A stretch of DNA of 12,765 nt from JAOZHU01 sp964506435 (lineage in GTDB: Archaea; Thermoproteota; Bathyarchaeia; Bathyarchaeales; Bathycorpusculaceae). The position numbers and the translations under genes are program-made. The stretch lies in contig CAZDLK010000052.1 of the NCBI GenBank assembly GCA_964506435.1, positions 1-12,765 on the forward strand, read 5' to 3'. Below the pieces are notes generated by a model. It had not been told where the DNA came from, made no database searches, and saw nothing but the letters and a program-made list of their open reading frames with translations. Positions within the stretch are counted from its first letter, which is position 1. Every line of letters starts with the position of its first letter. Below, in pieces: positions 5,425-12,725 of this stretch.

Positions 5425-8169
5425 TTACCTTTTCCTGTATATCAGCAAGCCGATGATTATGACTACGATGATTATCGCTATTCCCATGACTATGATTGTC
5501 ACAGTGGGGTCGATTGGCTGTGGATATTCTGGTGGTGCCGTTGGTCCTGCTGCTTCGCTTGCGTAGAAGCCTGTTTTAGCAGACGACGGATAGTACGAGT
5601 TGGAACCTGCAAAGCTTGCATACAGAGTGTATTGGCCAGGTATGTCTGGAGTCCAAGTGAAAATGTACACTCCGTTACCATCGCTTGTGGTAGTACCGAT
5701 TTCCCTGAAGTTGTTGTTAGAGTCAAGGACGCTTAAGGTTACTTCAACGCCTGTAGCATCGCCTGGGCAGGGTTGGTTTTGGTAGACGTATTCCATCCAT
5801 TTGCTCTGGCTCTCGTCAGAAACGCAGGGCAACCCATTCGGGAAGTTTTTAGCAACTTCGCTTTGCGCTACGCCGGCGGAAACGTCCATGACAGTACCAG
5901 TGATCGTAATCGGAGTTTCAGTGGTTACTCCAACGTTGGGAGCTGAAACAGTCATAGCGGTTGGGCCCTTGCCGAAAGCGTAAATCTGGTTGTCATAGCA
6001 GTTCAGCGACAGCATAGTGTTGTAAGCAATGGCTGTAGAATGTACGAAGGTACCTAACTCGTTCCAGAGCAGTTCGCCATTAGTCAGGTTTATAGCTATG
6101 ATTTGTGCGCCGTGGAACAGCGGCGGGTTATACTCGTGGCCAATAGTAATGTAGCCAACGTCTTTTGTGAAAGCATGGCTGGACCATTCCCATATCGGCC
6201 AAATACCGTAGGGTGTTTCGATGCCTGGGTCTCCGATTAGTGTTGTAGTATTGGTGTACCAGAGTTGGTTTCCTGTCTTTGGATCAATGGCCCATATGTC
6301 TCCGCCGTAACTGCTAATTACCAACCTGCCGTTAGCGATTCCCATGAGACTGCAGCCTGCCACTGTGCCGTATATGTTTGGCGTGCCGTCGCCATATGGA
6401 GTTTTGAGAGTCATTTCCCATAGCTTTTCGCCAGTTCTTGTACTGATACCGTCGCATTTCCAGTTGACATAATTGATCATGATTCTGACTCCATCTATGG
6501 CAAACATTCTGTATCTCGTGAAGGGCAACAGTGACCCATATGTTGGGTAGGTATAGTTCTTGCATGTCACCACGGCGCCAGTGGTTTGATCCATGCTACA
6601 AAAGACCATCGATCCAGCTGATTGTTCCGAAGTGTGAAGTTCCCCTGATGTTAATAGCACCTCATTTCCAGTGAGGTAGTTGTTTCCATACGTTGCGTAT
6701 GAGAGAGCAGGGTCTATGGGTACACCGTTAATTTCGGTAGGTATTGGTTTCGCCCACATCACTGTAGTAGCAAAGTCAATAACGCTATTCTCTGTTGGGG
6801 ACCACCCCCAAGCACTGCTGAGTGCCATCGACATGTTGAAACAGCACAGCATAGGAGTAGTGGCAGTAATGTTTACCACTTCTTTGAGCTCGGGTCCGCC
6901 AAACGCGCTAGACGCAGGCTTATAGGTTCTCATGCTGCCAACAGTGCTGTTGATGAAGTAGCCGATCAAGTTTCCATTCTCATCTGCCTTAAACACGGCA
7001 CTGGGGGGCATGTAGTTATGCGACATTGAACAGTTTACTACGCTAAGGACATACTGCCCAGTCGTAGCAGAAAACAGGTGGTATGCAGTTCCAACACTAA
7101 CAACCTCATTTCCACCAGTCTCGGATGCAGGAATATCACCAAAAGTCCAGAGGTATGGACCGACAGCACCGTAGGTGTTAGCTGTTTTCCACTGAGTAAT
7201 CATACCGCACAGCAACGTGGAATCGGTGTCTATTGTAAACAGCGTTTCACCAGTGAACAGGTCAGTGCAAACAATGCCATTTGAGTAGCTTGTGGCTTCT
7301 GGATAATACTGAGAGTACATTTTGCCGTCCATTATCACTGGCGCGTATTGAGGCCAGTATTGACGAGGAGTCCAGTAACTACCTGTCACTTCATTTCCGC
7401 CTGCATCACCGCCAACCACACCACCTGGACCCCAAGGCTTCGTCCAGAGAATGTGACCAGACAGTATTGAGTCAGTGTAAGGATTGCAAGTGCTGGTGCA
7501 ATTGTAAAGTCCAGTATATGCGAATGGAATATTTCCGAGCCCAAGCCAGGGTCCCATGATCTTGTACCATTCTTGAACGTTTTGCGCGCTAACTGGAGTC
7601 TCCCAATAGTTTGATGGAAGAGGAGTTATCGGGTACGCTGTCTGCGTTACCGGCTCTTCTTGCACAGTAAGCGTTGCAACTTTGCTTTCGCTAGGCATCA
7701 TCACAAGGTCTGCATATCCAAAGCCGAACATGCTAGCTGATGTTGTTGTTTGTCCACCGTAGAAGAACTGGAATTTCCATTCGCCAACTTTGTCTGGAAC
7801 AAAATTGAAGAATGAACCGCCAGTGGTGTCACCTGTATAGGGACCGTACGTTGTAGTTACGTCATCAGGATCAGTGATTTTAACCGTCATATTTGTTGGT
7901 CCTTCACCGGATTGTACTGCTGTTGCTAGGAAAAAGTTGACGTTAACTGTTTGACCAACACCAATTGGGTTTGGAGCTACGTTAATGTACGCATAGGTTG
8001 GTATTTGCGTTCCAGCTGGAAAATATACGTCAGCTCTTGCCAGTGGTTGGGTAACGATTGTAGCGGCAATTAATAGAACTAGAAACATAGAGATCGCAGT
8101 GCATGTTTTTGTCAAAATTTTCGTTGATTTCACCGATGCTTCTGCCTCTTTGTTTATCTGAAGTTTCAT
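5425..8169 (-). CDS. Membrane-anchored surface protein with PQQ-type beta-propeller and Ig-like domains
   Basis: A 914-residue secreted protein. A basic N-terminus and a hydrophobic stretch (about 24-40) form a signal peptide, with probable cleavage after LARA near residue 46. Residues about 58-170 are an Ig-like domain (NVAPNPIGVGQTVNVNFF). The middle (about 190-735) has PQQ/quinoprotein-like propeller repeats, seen as blades such as FTGETLFTID, TGEKLWEM, TGNQLWYTNT and NGELLWNE. A second Ig-like domain (about 738-870) holds an insert with C782 and C801, possibly a disulfide. A proline-rich linker follows, then a C-terminal membrane helix (889-910) and a YRKR stop-transfer end. Many N-x-S/T sites suggest glycosylation. 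No cofactor ligands are evident, so binding or structural roles are likelier than dehydrogenase activity. Similar large anchored propeller proteins are frequent in Bathyarchaeia (from general knowledge). The start has a good Shine-Dalgarno and TATA box. Confidence 0.88.
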   Translation of the reverse strand: MKLQINKEAEASVKSTKILTKTCTAISMFLVLLIAATIVTQPLARADVYFPAGTQIPTYAYINVAPNPIGVGQTVNVNFFLATAVQSGEGPTNMTVKITDPDDVTTTYGPYTGDTTGGSFFNFVPDKVGEWKFQFFYGGQTTTSASMFGFGYADLVMMPSESKVATLTVQEEPVTQTAYPITPLPSNYWETPVSAQNVQEWYKIMGPWLGLGNIPFAYTGLYNCTSTCNPYTDSILSGHILWTKPWGPGGVVGGDAGGNEVTGSYWTPRQYWPQYAPVIMDGKMYSQYYPEATSYSNGIVCTDLFTGETLFTIDTDSTLLCGMITQWKTANTYGAVGPYLWTFGDIPASETGGNEVVSVGTAYHLFSATTGQYVLSVVNCSMSHNYMPPSAVFKADENGNLIGYFINSTVGSMRTYKPASSAFGGPELKEVVNITATTPMLCCFNMSMALSSAWGWSPTENSVIDFATTVMWAKPIPTEINGVPIDPALSYATYGNNYLTGNEVLLTSGELHTSEQSAGSMVFCSMDQTTGAVVTCKNYTYPTYGSLLPFTRYRMFAIDGVRIMINYVNWKCDGISTRTGEKLWEMTLKTPYGDGTPNIYGTVAGCSLMGIANGRLVISSYGGDIWAIDPKTGNQLWYTNTTTLIGDPGIETPYGIWPIWEWSSHAFTKDVGYITIGHEYNPPLFHGAQIIAINLTNGELLWNELGTFVHSTAIAYNTMLSLNCYDNQIYAFGKGPTAMTVSAPNVGVTTETPITITGTVMDVSAGVAQSEVAKNFPNGLPCVSDESQSKWMEYVYQNQPCPGDATGVEVTLSVLDSNNNFREIGTTTSDGNGVYIFTWTPDIPGQYTLYASFAGSNSYYPSSAKTGFYASEAAGPTAPPEYPQPIDPTVTIIVMGIAIIIVVIIIGLLIYRKR

Positions 8170-8178
8170 TTTTCTTTT

Positions 8179-8184
8179 CTCCTT
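8179..8184 (-). promoter_or_regulatory. Shine-Dalgarno of the propeller gene
   Basis: On the minus strand AAGGAG lies 9 bases before the ATG at 8169. The surrounding CAAGGAGAAAA (8175-8185) is the same as 11 bases of stem B in the gene's own downstream region. Confidence 0.7.
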
Positions 8185-8214
8185 GTTTCAGTGAAAAACT
8201 GTTTGTTCAATGTC

Positions 8215-8224
8215 GCTATATAAC
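8215..8224 (-). promoter_or_regulatory. TATA box of the propeller gene
   Basis: GTTATATAGC on the minus strand, preceded by a purine-rich GAGAAAAA that could act as BRE. It predicts a transcript start near 8195 and a 25-base leader holding the Shine-Dalgarno. It is one of the strongest promoters visible in the window. Confidence 0.65.
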
Positions 8225-8288
8225 TTTTTCTCCACATACGCTTTTTTGAGTTAAAATCCTATCAAGTTACTTAAAGATATGAAAAAGA

Positions 8289-8427
8289 TTTGCGAAGGAA
8301 TTATATCCTGCTACAGTATTGGAAATTGATAGATTAAAATCAGCATGAATTTCTAAGTGCATGTGTTACGCTGCGAAATAGTGCTGCTCATCCAGAAGAA
8401 GCAACAATAACAGAACACAAGGGTTAA
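8289..8427 (+). pseudogene. Possible decayed HEPN-like gene fragment
   Basis: Two frames in succession give protein-like sequence. Codons at 8289-8345 read FAKELYPATVLEIDRLKSA and then hit a TGA. Shifting by one base, codons at 8344-8427 read HEFLSACVTLRNSAAHPEEA and continue to a TAA. Together they look like one helical protein broken by a frameshift. RNSAAH fits the R-x4-H signature of HEPN-type domains (RNase toxins and DUF4145-like proteins). A further shift upstream in the run of A near 8282-8286 could add LKDMKK. It is short, so chance is not excluded. Confidence 0.3.
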
Positions 8428-8447
8428 GTATGCTCATTATCGTTTTA

Positions 8448-8493
8448 GTGTCCATGGTTGATGGGATTATATGGAATTAAAACTAATGGACAC
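8448..8493. repeat. 8-bp inverted repeat in the metG upstream spacer
   Basis: GTGTCCAT (8448-8455) and ATGGACAC (8486-8493) are perfect complements across a 30-base AT-rich loop. It could be a hairpin or a protein site; at this length it may be chance. The remainder of the 8170-8584 spacer holds the propeller promoter, the possible HEPN-like remnant and the metG promoter. Confidence 0.3.
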
Positions 8494-8559
8494 CTGCAGA
8501 GATTTACCTCCGAACTCAACATCAAAAGCAAAAACAGGATTACATATTAAATAATAGAA

Positions 8560-8569
8560 TTTATATTTC
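8560..8569 (+). promoter_or_regulatory. TATA-like box for metG
   Basis: TTTATATTTC predicts a transcript start near 8589, which is past the TTG at 8585 and before the GTG at 8600. An alternative A/T-rich box at 8543-8554 would start the RNA near 8575 and keep the TTG. Confidence 0.5.
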
Positions 8570-8584
8570 TAACCACGTTCAAAC

Positions 8585-10303
8585 TTGGACTATTGGAGAG
8601 TGCCGTTAGCCTCGGGAAAAATCTTGGTTACATCAGCATGGCCTTACATTAACGTGACACCGCATTTAGGCAACCTAGTCGGGTCAGTTTTATCTGCGGA
8701 TGTTGTTGCGCGGTATTACAGGTTGCAAGGCGACGATGTGCTAATGGTAAGCGGCTCAGATGAGCACGGCACACCCATCGAAGTTGAAGCTCTAAAGCAG
8801 GGGATAACGCCTAAAGAGTTAACTGACAGAAACCACGCGTACGTGGCTGAGTTGTTCAAGCGTTGGGACGCATCTTTTGATAATTACACGCGGACTGAGA
8901 ACCCTGTGCATAAAGAGTTTGTGCAAAAGTTTCTGATGAAAGTTTACGAGCGCGGCTACATTTTCTCCGAAGAAGCACAGATGCTGTATTGCGAGCGTGA
9001 CCAGCGGTTTTTGCCTGACCGCTTCGTGGAGGGCAAATGCCCCTACTGCGGCTACGAGCATGCACGCGGAGACCAGTGCGACCGTTGCGGCAGGTTACTA
9101 GAGGCAGTCCTTGTGGAGCCACGCTGCGTGATTTGCGGAAGCACGCCCACGGTTAAAGCTACCAAGCACTGGTACATTGATTTATCGCGGTTGGCTGAAC
9201 CGCTGAGCGAATATATCCGAGCTAATGAGCAGTTGCCGGCTAACGCGAAGAACTTCAGCTTAAACTGGATCAAAGAAGGCTTGAAAGCTAGGGCAGTTAC
9301 GCGTGACGTTGATTGGGGGATTCCCGCACCGTTTCCCGGCGCTGAGGGCAAAACTATTTACGTGTGGGTTGAAGCGGTTTTAGGTTACGTTTCAGCCACT
9401 ATAGAATATTGCCGCCATGTAGGTAAGCCTGAGTTATGGCGGGAATACTGGTTCAACAAGGATGCGCGGACGCTGTATTTTGTGGGAAAAGATAACATTC
9501 CCTTCCACACGATTATTCTGCCTGCGTTGCTTTTGGCTTCTGGCGAAAACTATAATTTACCTTGGAACGTTTCCGCAACAGAGTTTCTCCAATTCAAAGG
9601 CGAGAAAGCATCTAAGAGCCGGCGAATTGGCATATGGATAGACGAAGCGCTGGAAATGTTTCCAGTGGATTACTGGCGTTTCTTTCTAGTTGCCACGCGC
9701 CCTGAAGCTAAAGACGCCAATTTCTCATGGGAGTTTTTCACAGATAAGATCAACGCAGATTTGAATGACACGTTTGGAAATTTTGTACACCGAACATTGA
9801 CTTTTATCAATTCGCGATTTGACGGCGCAGTGCCCAAAGCTGAGAAGTTAACAGTGGAAGACGAGGCTGTTCTGCAAAGCATCCGTGAAAAAGTAGAGGC
9901 TATGGCTGAGGAGATTGAAGCGTCTAAGCTGCAGTCTGCTGCAAACACGCTGATTAGCCTAAGCCGCGTGGGAAACCAGTACTTAAACGAAAAGGAGCCT
10001 TGGAATCTGCTTAAAACCGATAAGCCACGCGCAGCGGCTGTTTTGTATGTGGCAGCACAAGTGGTGAAAGCGCTTACTGTTACGTCAGCACCGATAATGC
10101 CTAACGCGGCGGAGCAGATGTGGCAGACGCTTGGCTTAGCGGGTAGCGTTCACGAGTGCAGGTGGACGGATGCGCTTGTGCCGCTGGAGGCGGGGCAGAA
10201 AATTGCTAAGGCAACGCCGCTTTTTCGCAAGATAGATGCCACTGCCGAGCAGCTTGATGAAAAGTTAGTGATAATTAGAGAGAAAATGGCAAATGCGAAA
10301 TGA
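8585..10303 (+). CDS. metG: Methionyl-tRNA synthetase (archaeal type)
   Basis: Joins methionine to tRNA-Met in the cytoplasm. The class I HIGH motif is HLGN (27-30, after ILVTSAWPYINVTP); the KMSKS motif is KASKS (341-345, in FKGEKASKSRRIG). The connecting domain carries two zinc knuckles typical of archaeal enzymes: C136 and C181-x2-C184, and C152-x2-C155 with C165-x2-C168. The anticodon-binding helical domain follows (about 380-550; YLNEKEPWNLLK is typical). At about 570 residues it lacks the C-terminal tRNA-binding beta domain, which some archaea encode as a separate gene; none is seen here. The start is uncertain: TTG at 8585, or GTG at 8600, which agrees better with the nearest TATA-like box. 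The stop overlaps the PHP gene by 11 bases, so the two are an operon. Confidence 0.96.
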   Translation: MDYWRVPLASGKILVTSAWPYINVTPHLGNLVGSVLSADVVARYYRLQGDDVLMVSGSDEHGTPIEVEALKQGITPKELTDRNHAYVAELFKRWDASFDNYTRTENPVHKEFVQKFLMKVYERGYIFSEEAQMLYCERDQRFLPDRFVEGKCPYCGYEHARGDQCDRCGRLLEAVLVEPRCVICGSTPTVKATKHWYIDLSRLAEPLSEYIRANEQLPANAKNFSLNWIKEGLKARAVTRDVDWGIPAPFPGAEGKTIYVWVEAVLGYVSATIEYCRHVGKPELWREYWFNKDARTLYFVGKDNIPFHTIILPALLLASGENYNLPWNVSATEFLQFKGEKASKSRRIGIWIDEALEMFPVDYWRFFLVATRPEAKDANFSWEFFTDKINADLNDTFGNFVHRTLTFINSRFDGAVPKAEKLTVEDEAVLQSIREKVEAMAEEIEASKLQSAANTLISLSRVGNQYLNEKEPWNLLKTDKPRAAAVLYVAAQVVKALTVTSAPIMPNAAEQMWQTLGLAGSVHECRWTDALVPLEAGQKIAKATPLFRKIDATAEQLDEKLVIIREKMANAK

Positions 10304-10961
10304 AACGGAAATGCGGGTTAAAGTTGATCTTCACGTGCACACGGTTTACTCGCCTGACTCATTGATTACGCTGGAGCAGCTTGTTTTTTGGGCTAAGCAG
10401 CGCGGATTGACCGCTGTTGCTGTAACAGACCATAACCGTGTTGAGGGCGCATTAAAGATGGCTGGGGAAACGGATTTCCTGATTATCCCCGGCACTGAAG
10501 TCAGCAGCAGAGACGGCCACATAGTCGGGCTTAACGTGCATGAAGTAATTCCGAGAGGCTTCAGCGCTGAGGAAACTGTAGAGCGAATTCACGCCGCAGG
10601 CGGCATAGCAATAGCATGCCACCCGTTTGCGCTTTTTAAGGGCAGCTTAGGCAAACACGCCAACGGCACATTCGACGCCATAGAAACCATCAACGCTTCT
10701 GCTTCGCCGTTCAAGCGCAGCGTACGAAAAGCTGAAGAAGTTGCAGCGCGGTTTAAGCTTCCGCGAGTTGCAGGTACCGACGCACATTATGCGCCTGCAG
10801 TTGGTTATGCTTACACGCTTGTGGACGCTGAACCAAACGTTGACGCAATCGTAAAAGCGATTGCCACTGGGCGTTGCCAGCCTTTGGGAACAGCAGTACC
10901 GCTTAAAGTGAAGTTTGAAAAGTATTATCACTATGTTAAGAAGAAAATTGCGGGCGCTTAA
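10293..10961 (+). CDS. PHP-domain metal-dependent phosphoesterase
   Basis: A 222-residue single PHP domain, a TIM-like barrel that uses a metal cluster to hydrolyse phosphoesters. Metal-binding motifs are in order: H14-x-H16 (VDLHVHTVYS), D46-H47 (TDHN), E69 (PGTEVSS), H76, H110 (IACHPF), and D163 with H165 (GTDAHYAP). All key residues are present, so it should be active. Substrate unknown: relatives include nucleoside 3',5'-bisphosphate phosphatases and other small phosphoesterases; nothing here links it to polymerase or histidine synthesis. It starts inside the end of metG (ATGCGAAATGA overlap), implying translational coupling; an internal ATG at 10311 is an alternative start. No membrane segment. 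Confidence 0.9.
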   Translation: MRNETEMRVKVDLHVHTVYSPDSLITLEQLVFWAKQRGLTAVAVTDHNRVEGALKMAGETDFLIIPGTEVSSRDGHIVGLNVHEVIPRGFSAEETVERIHAAGGIAIACHPFALFKGSLGKHANGTFDAIETINASASPFKRSVRKAEEVAARFKLPRVAGTDAHYAPAVGYAYTLVDAEPNVDAIVKAIATGRCQPLGTAVPLKVKFEKYYHYVKKKIAGA

Positions 10962-10966
10962 CAAGA

Positions 10967-10976
10967 TTTATATATG
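10967..10976 (+). promoter_or_regulatory. TATA-like box in the spacer after the PHP gene
   Basis: TTTATATATG stands 5 bases after the PHP stop codon and predicts a plus-strand transcript from about 10997. No ORF of reasonable length with a normal start follows, so a noncoding transcript is possible. Confidence 0.4.
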
Positions 10977-11004
10977 TTTTGGAATATCCCAGCGCAACCA
11001 TCAT

Positions 11005-11129
11005 ATTTGGAGCCTAAGAGTCAATTATTGCAGAAAAGGAGAGGGGAGGGGTCACTATTGGCTGGTTTTCACGCCATTAGCATGTTGAAAACACGAGCCT
11101 ATTTGGAGCCTATTAGTGGTTCATTGCAG
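11005..11129. repeat. Imperfect 29-bp direct repeat, two copies 96 bp apart
   Basis: Copies at 11005-11033 and 11101-11129 agree at 23 of 29 positions by hand count. The first 12 bases (ATTTGGAGCCTA) and the last seven (ATTGCAG) are identical. An extra GAGCCTATT lies directly before the second copy. They are outside any recognised gene. Confidence 0.65.
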
Positions 11130-11293
11130 TAACCTATAGGGGGTAGGTCTGCACCGCTTCTTTCAACGCTATTTAAAACTGCTTTTATCTAAGGAGGTAT
11201 AGGTTTTCCACGCGGCAGTGGTTCACGCGCTACAACAGCCAGAAGCATTGTGCAAGCGCGCATGTTTCCGTCGATAAGTATTTATCCTCTCAA

Positions 11294-11340
11294 AGTGGCG
11301 ATGTCTCCCGCCCACTTTCCGCTTTTTCTTTAGTTTTTTA
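11294..11340 (+). terminator. Hairpin followed by T-rich tract
   Basis: AAAGTGGCG near 11295-11303 pairs with CGCCCACTTT near 11312-11321, with one bulged C. The tract CTTTTTCTTTAGTTTTTTA follows at once on the plus strand. It looks like an intrinsic terminator for a plus-strand transcript in the spacer. Confidence 0.5.
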
Positions 11341-11447
11341 TTGGTTTAAAATTGTTGTGAGGCAGTTTCTTGCTGAGTCGCGGAATTTGCCGTTGTATGA
11401 TTTGTGGGAAGCCTGTTCCCAGAGTAGTACCTCGCTATACTATCTCG

Positions 11448-12560
11448 TTAAAGCATGTCAGCGTATTTCAATATTAACAGTGCTCTGAAGCTCATGTCAT
11501 ATTTCCATCGGTTGTTTTTCCAGCTATCTTCCAGAGCCAGACCGCCATAGGCACTCCACTTCTTAAAATAGGAACTATGTGGCTTGACTGGGAAAAAGCC
11601 ATCACCTTCCTGAAGTATTTCTTTCAAATCGTTTGCCTGATGTATGAGAGCTGGTATCTGCTTTACTATACCCATTCTTGCAAGTGACTCCATGGTATGC
11701 AGCCACCAGAACCAGTCTTTATCCTGTAAGTTATGTGGGGACTGCTTTAAGTCCCGCGGAGTTATTTCAGCCGGAGCAACTAGCTGACTTCCACATCTTA
11801 TGTAAATATGCGGCATCGGCGAAAACTCAATGAGCTTCTCTAATGCTTTGGCTACAATGCTGGAATTTTTGCTATTCCTCCAGCCTTTAGTGAACGCCAA
11901 CAATTTCAGATGGTAACTGTCTGGCAACGCGATGCCCCTACTGAAGTATAATTTATTTTGATATGTGCTGACTATATCTTCTATGGATGAAATTTCTGTT
12001 ACTCTGTTGAATGTTTCAAGAGCTCGCTGAATTTCAGTCTTTATAAAATCATGTCCCTCAATCCCAAAATATGAAAAAACCACTGCACGAACATAATTCG
12101 CCCCGAATAAGCCAATTTCAGGTTCATAAACTGTTGACCACTTCCAAGGGTCGGGATTCCAGTCATCCTTCAACAATGCATTCAAACAATTTTCTACTAC
12201 AGGGTAACTTTCAGGTACGCCCATCTCCGACAGAAACAGTAAAGCTGTCTCGGCACCGGTGTTATAGCGTTTTAGCTTGGCATCTGGTATCCAGCCGGCA
12301 TGAAAGTTCTGTCCCAGATAGCCGTTGGCTTTTTGCCATGTAAATACATATTTAACTCTTTTGTCATCGAGTATCTCATCAAGATATTCTGCGATATCAG
12401 GGCTTTCTTCTAGGATTTCCTTTCTTGTTCTAAATCGAATCGATGCACAAGCTTTCTCAGTCAGGGTTTTTGTGACTTCGCTATTCACACCTAATACGCC
12501 TCTTGTAATACTGTATCTAATACCACAATAGTGGGGGAAACCCTTAAAAAAATAGCGCAC
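11448..12560 (-). CDS. Predicted alpha/alpha-toroid (terpenoid-cyclase/prenyltransferase-like fold) protein
   Basis: A 370-residue protein I recognise only as a type. The N-terminal part (GIRYSITRGVLGV, ASIRFRTRKEILEE, then a WQKANGYLGQNFH motif) resembles uncharacterised proteins that share the alpha/alpha-toroid of squalene-cyclase and prenyltransferase folds. Repeated tryptophan and aromatic helical segments (WKNNRWKYDMSFRALLILKY at the end) support this. No DxDD or other terpene-cyclase catalytic motif is seen, so an enzymatic role is not claimed. The GTG at 12560 is the only start possible: a TGA lies four codons upstream and no Shine-Dalgarno is evident. The codons look more AT-rich than those of metG or rqcH, suggesting recent acquisition. 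It is divergent from the uS10 gene and may share its intergenic region. Confidence 0.55.
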   Translation of the reverse strand: MRYFFKGFPHYCGIRYSITRGVLGVNSEVTKTLTEKACASIRFRTRKEILEESPDIAEYLDEILDDKRVKYVFTWQKANGYLGQNFHAGWIPDAKLKRYNTGAETALLFLSEMGVPESYPVVENCLNALLKDDWNPDPWKWSTVYEPEIGLFGANYVRAVVFSYFGIEGHDFIKTEIQRALETFNRVTEISSIEDIVSTYQNKLYFSRGIALPDSYHLKLLAFTKGWRNSKNSSIVAKALEKLIEFSPMPHIYIRCGSQLVAPAEITPRDLKQSPHNLQDKDWFWWLHTMESLARMGIVKQIPALIHQANDLKEILQEGDGFFPVKPHSSYFKKWSAYGGLALEDSWKNNRWKYDMSFRALLILKYADML

Positions 12561-12667
12561 ACTACCAAATCAAAAATCTGGCTCGAAAGCTTTGTAGGCT
12601 TCAAAAAGACTAAGGTTGAAGAAGGGTAGATAAGTTCGAAAAACGCGTCGATAGGTTTTTATGTGCG

Positions 12668-12676
12668 GTTTAAATG
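12668..12676 (+). promoter_or_regulatory. TATA-like box before the uS10 gene
   Basis: GGTTTAAAT lies about 54 bp before the ATG at 12726 and places the transcript start near 12698. This suggests uS10 has its own promoter in this genome. Confidence 0.45.
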
Positions 12677-12725
12677 TCTAAGGTAGTCACTGGATAAAAA
12701 CACATTAAGGGATTGAACGGGCGAA

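Larger units (their letters stand above)
10997..11340 (+). ncRNA. Candidate noncoding transcript, class unknown
   Basis: Between a TATA-like box (10967-10976) and a hairpin plus T-rich terminator (11294-11340) the sequence has no convincing ORF but much structure. It has a 29-bp direct repeat, a GTTTTCA/TGAAAAC inverted pair (about 11062-11091), purine-rich runs near 11036-11050, and a hairpin with arms CGCGCT (11226-11231) and AGCGCG (11255-11260) extended by ACAA/TTGT. A second TATA-like run (TATTTAAAAC, near 11170) and an AAGGAGGT (11191-11198) with no start codon at normal distance also occur. No conserved motifs of SRP RNA, RNase P RNA, tRNA or C/D-box RNA were recognised. This call rests on context only. 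Confidence 0.25.

Noticed and set aside
5234..5566. 110-codon plus-strand ORF across the inverted repeats
   Set aside because: It runs antisense into the propeller gene's 3' end, its residues in the overlap are a shadow of the membrane-helix codons, and it has no Shine-Dalgarno or family match.
8471..8554. 27-codon ORF (MELKLMDTCRDLPP...) upstream of metG
   Set aside because: Short, no Shine-Dalgarno, no protein character beyond chance; it overlaps the 8-bp inverted repeat.
11221..11265. tRNA-like element around CGCGCT...AGCGCG
   Set aside because: A hairpin forms, but there is no cloverleaf, no T-loop consensus and no anticodon arm.
11405..11421. TGGGAA-GCCTG-TTCCCA hairpin as terminator of the toroid gene
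   Set aside because: It lies past the minus-strand stop codon, but no T-rich tract follows on that strand; 6 bp may be chance.
11202..11488. Long open stretch on the plus strand after AAGGAGGT (11191-11198)
   Set aside because: No start codon at a usable distance from the Shine-Dalgarno; a hairpin terminator lies inside it; only the last 43 codons from a GTG (11357) look protein-like, too little for a gene call.
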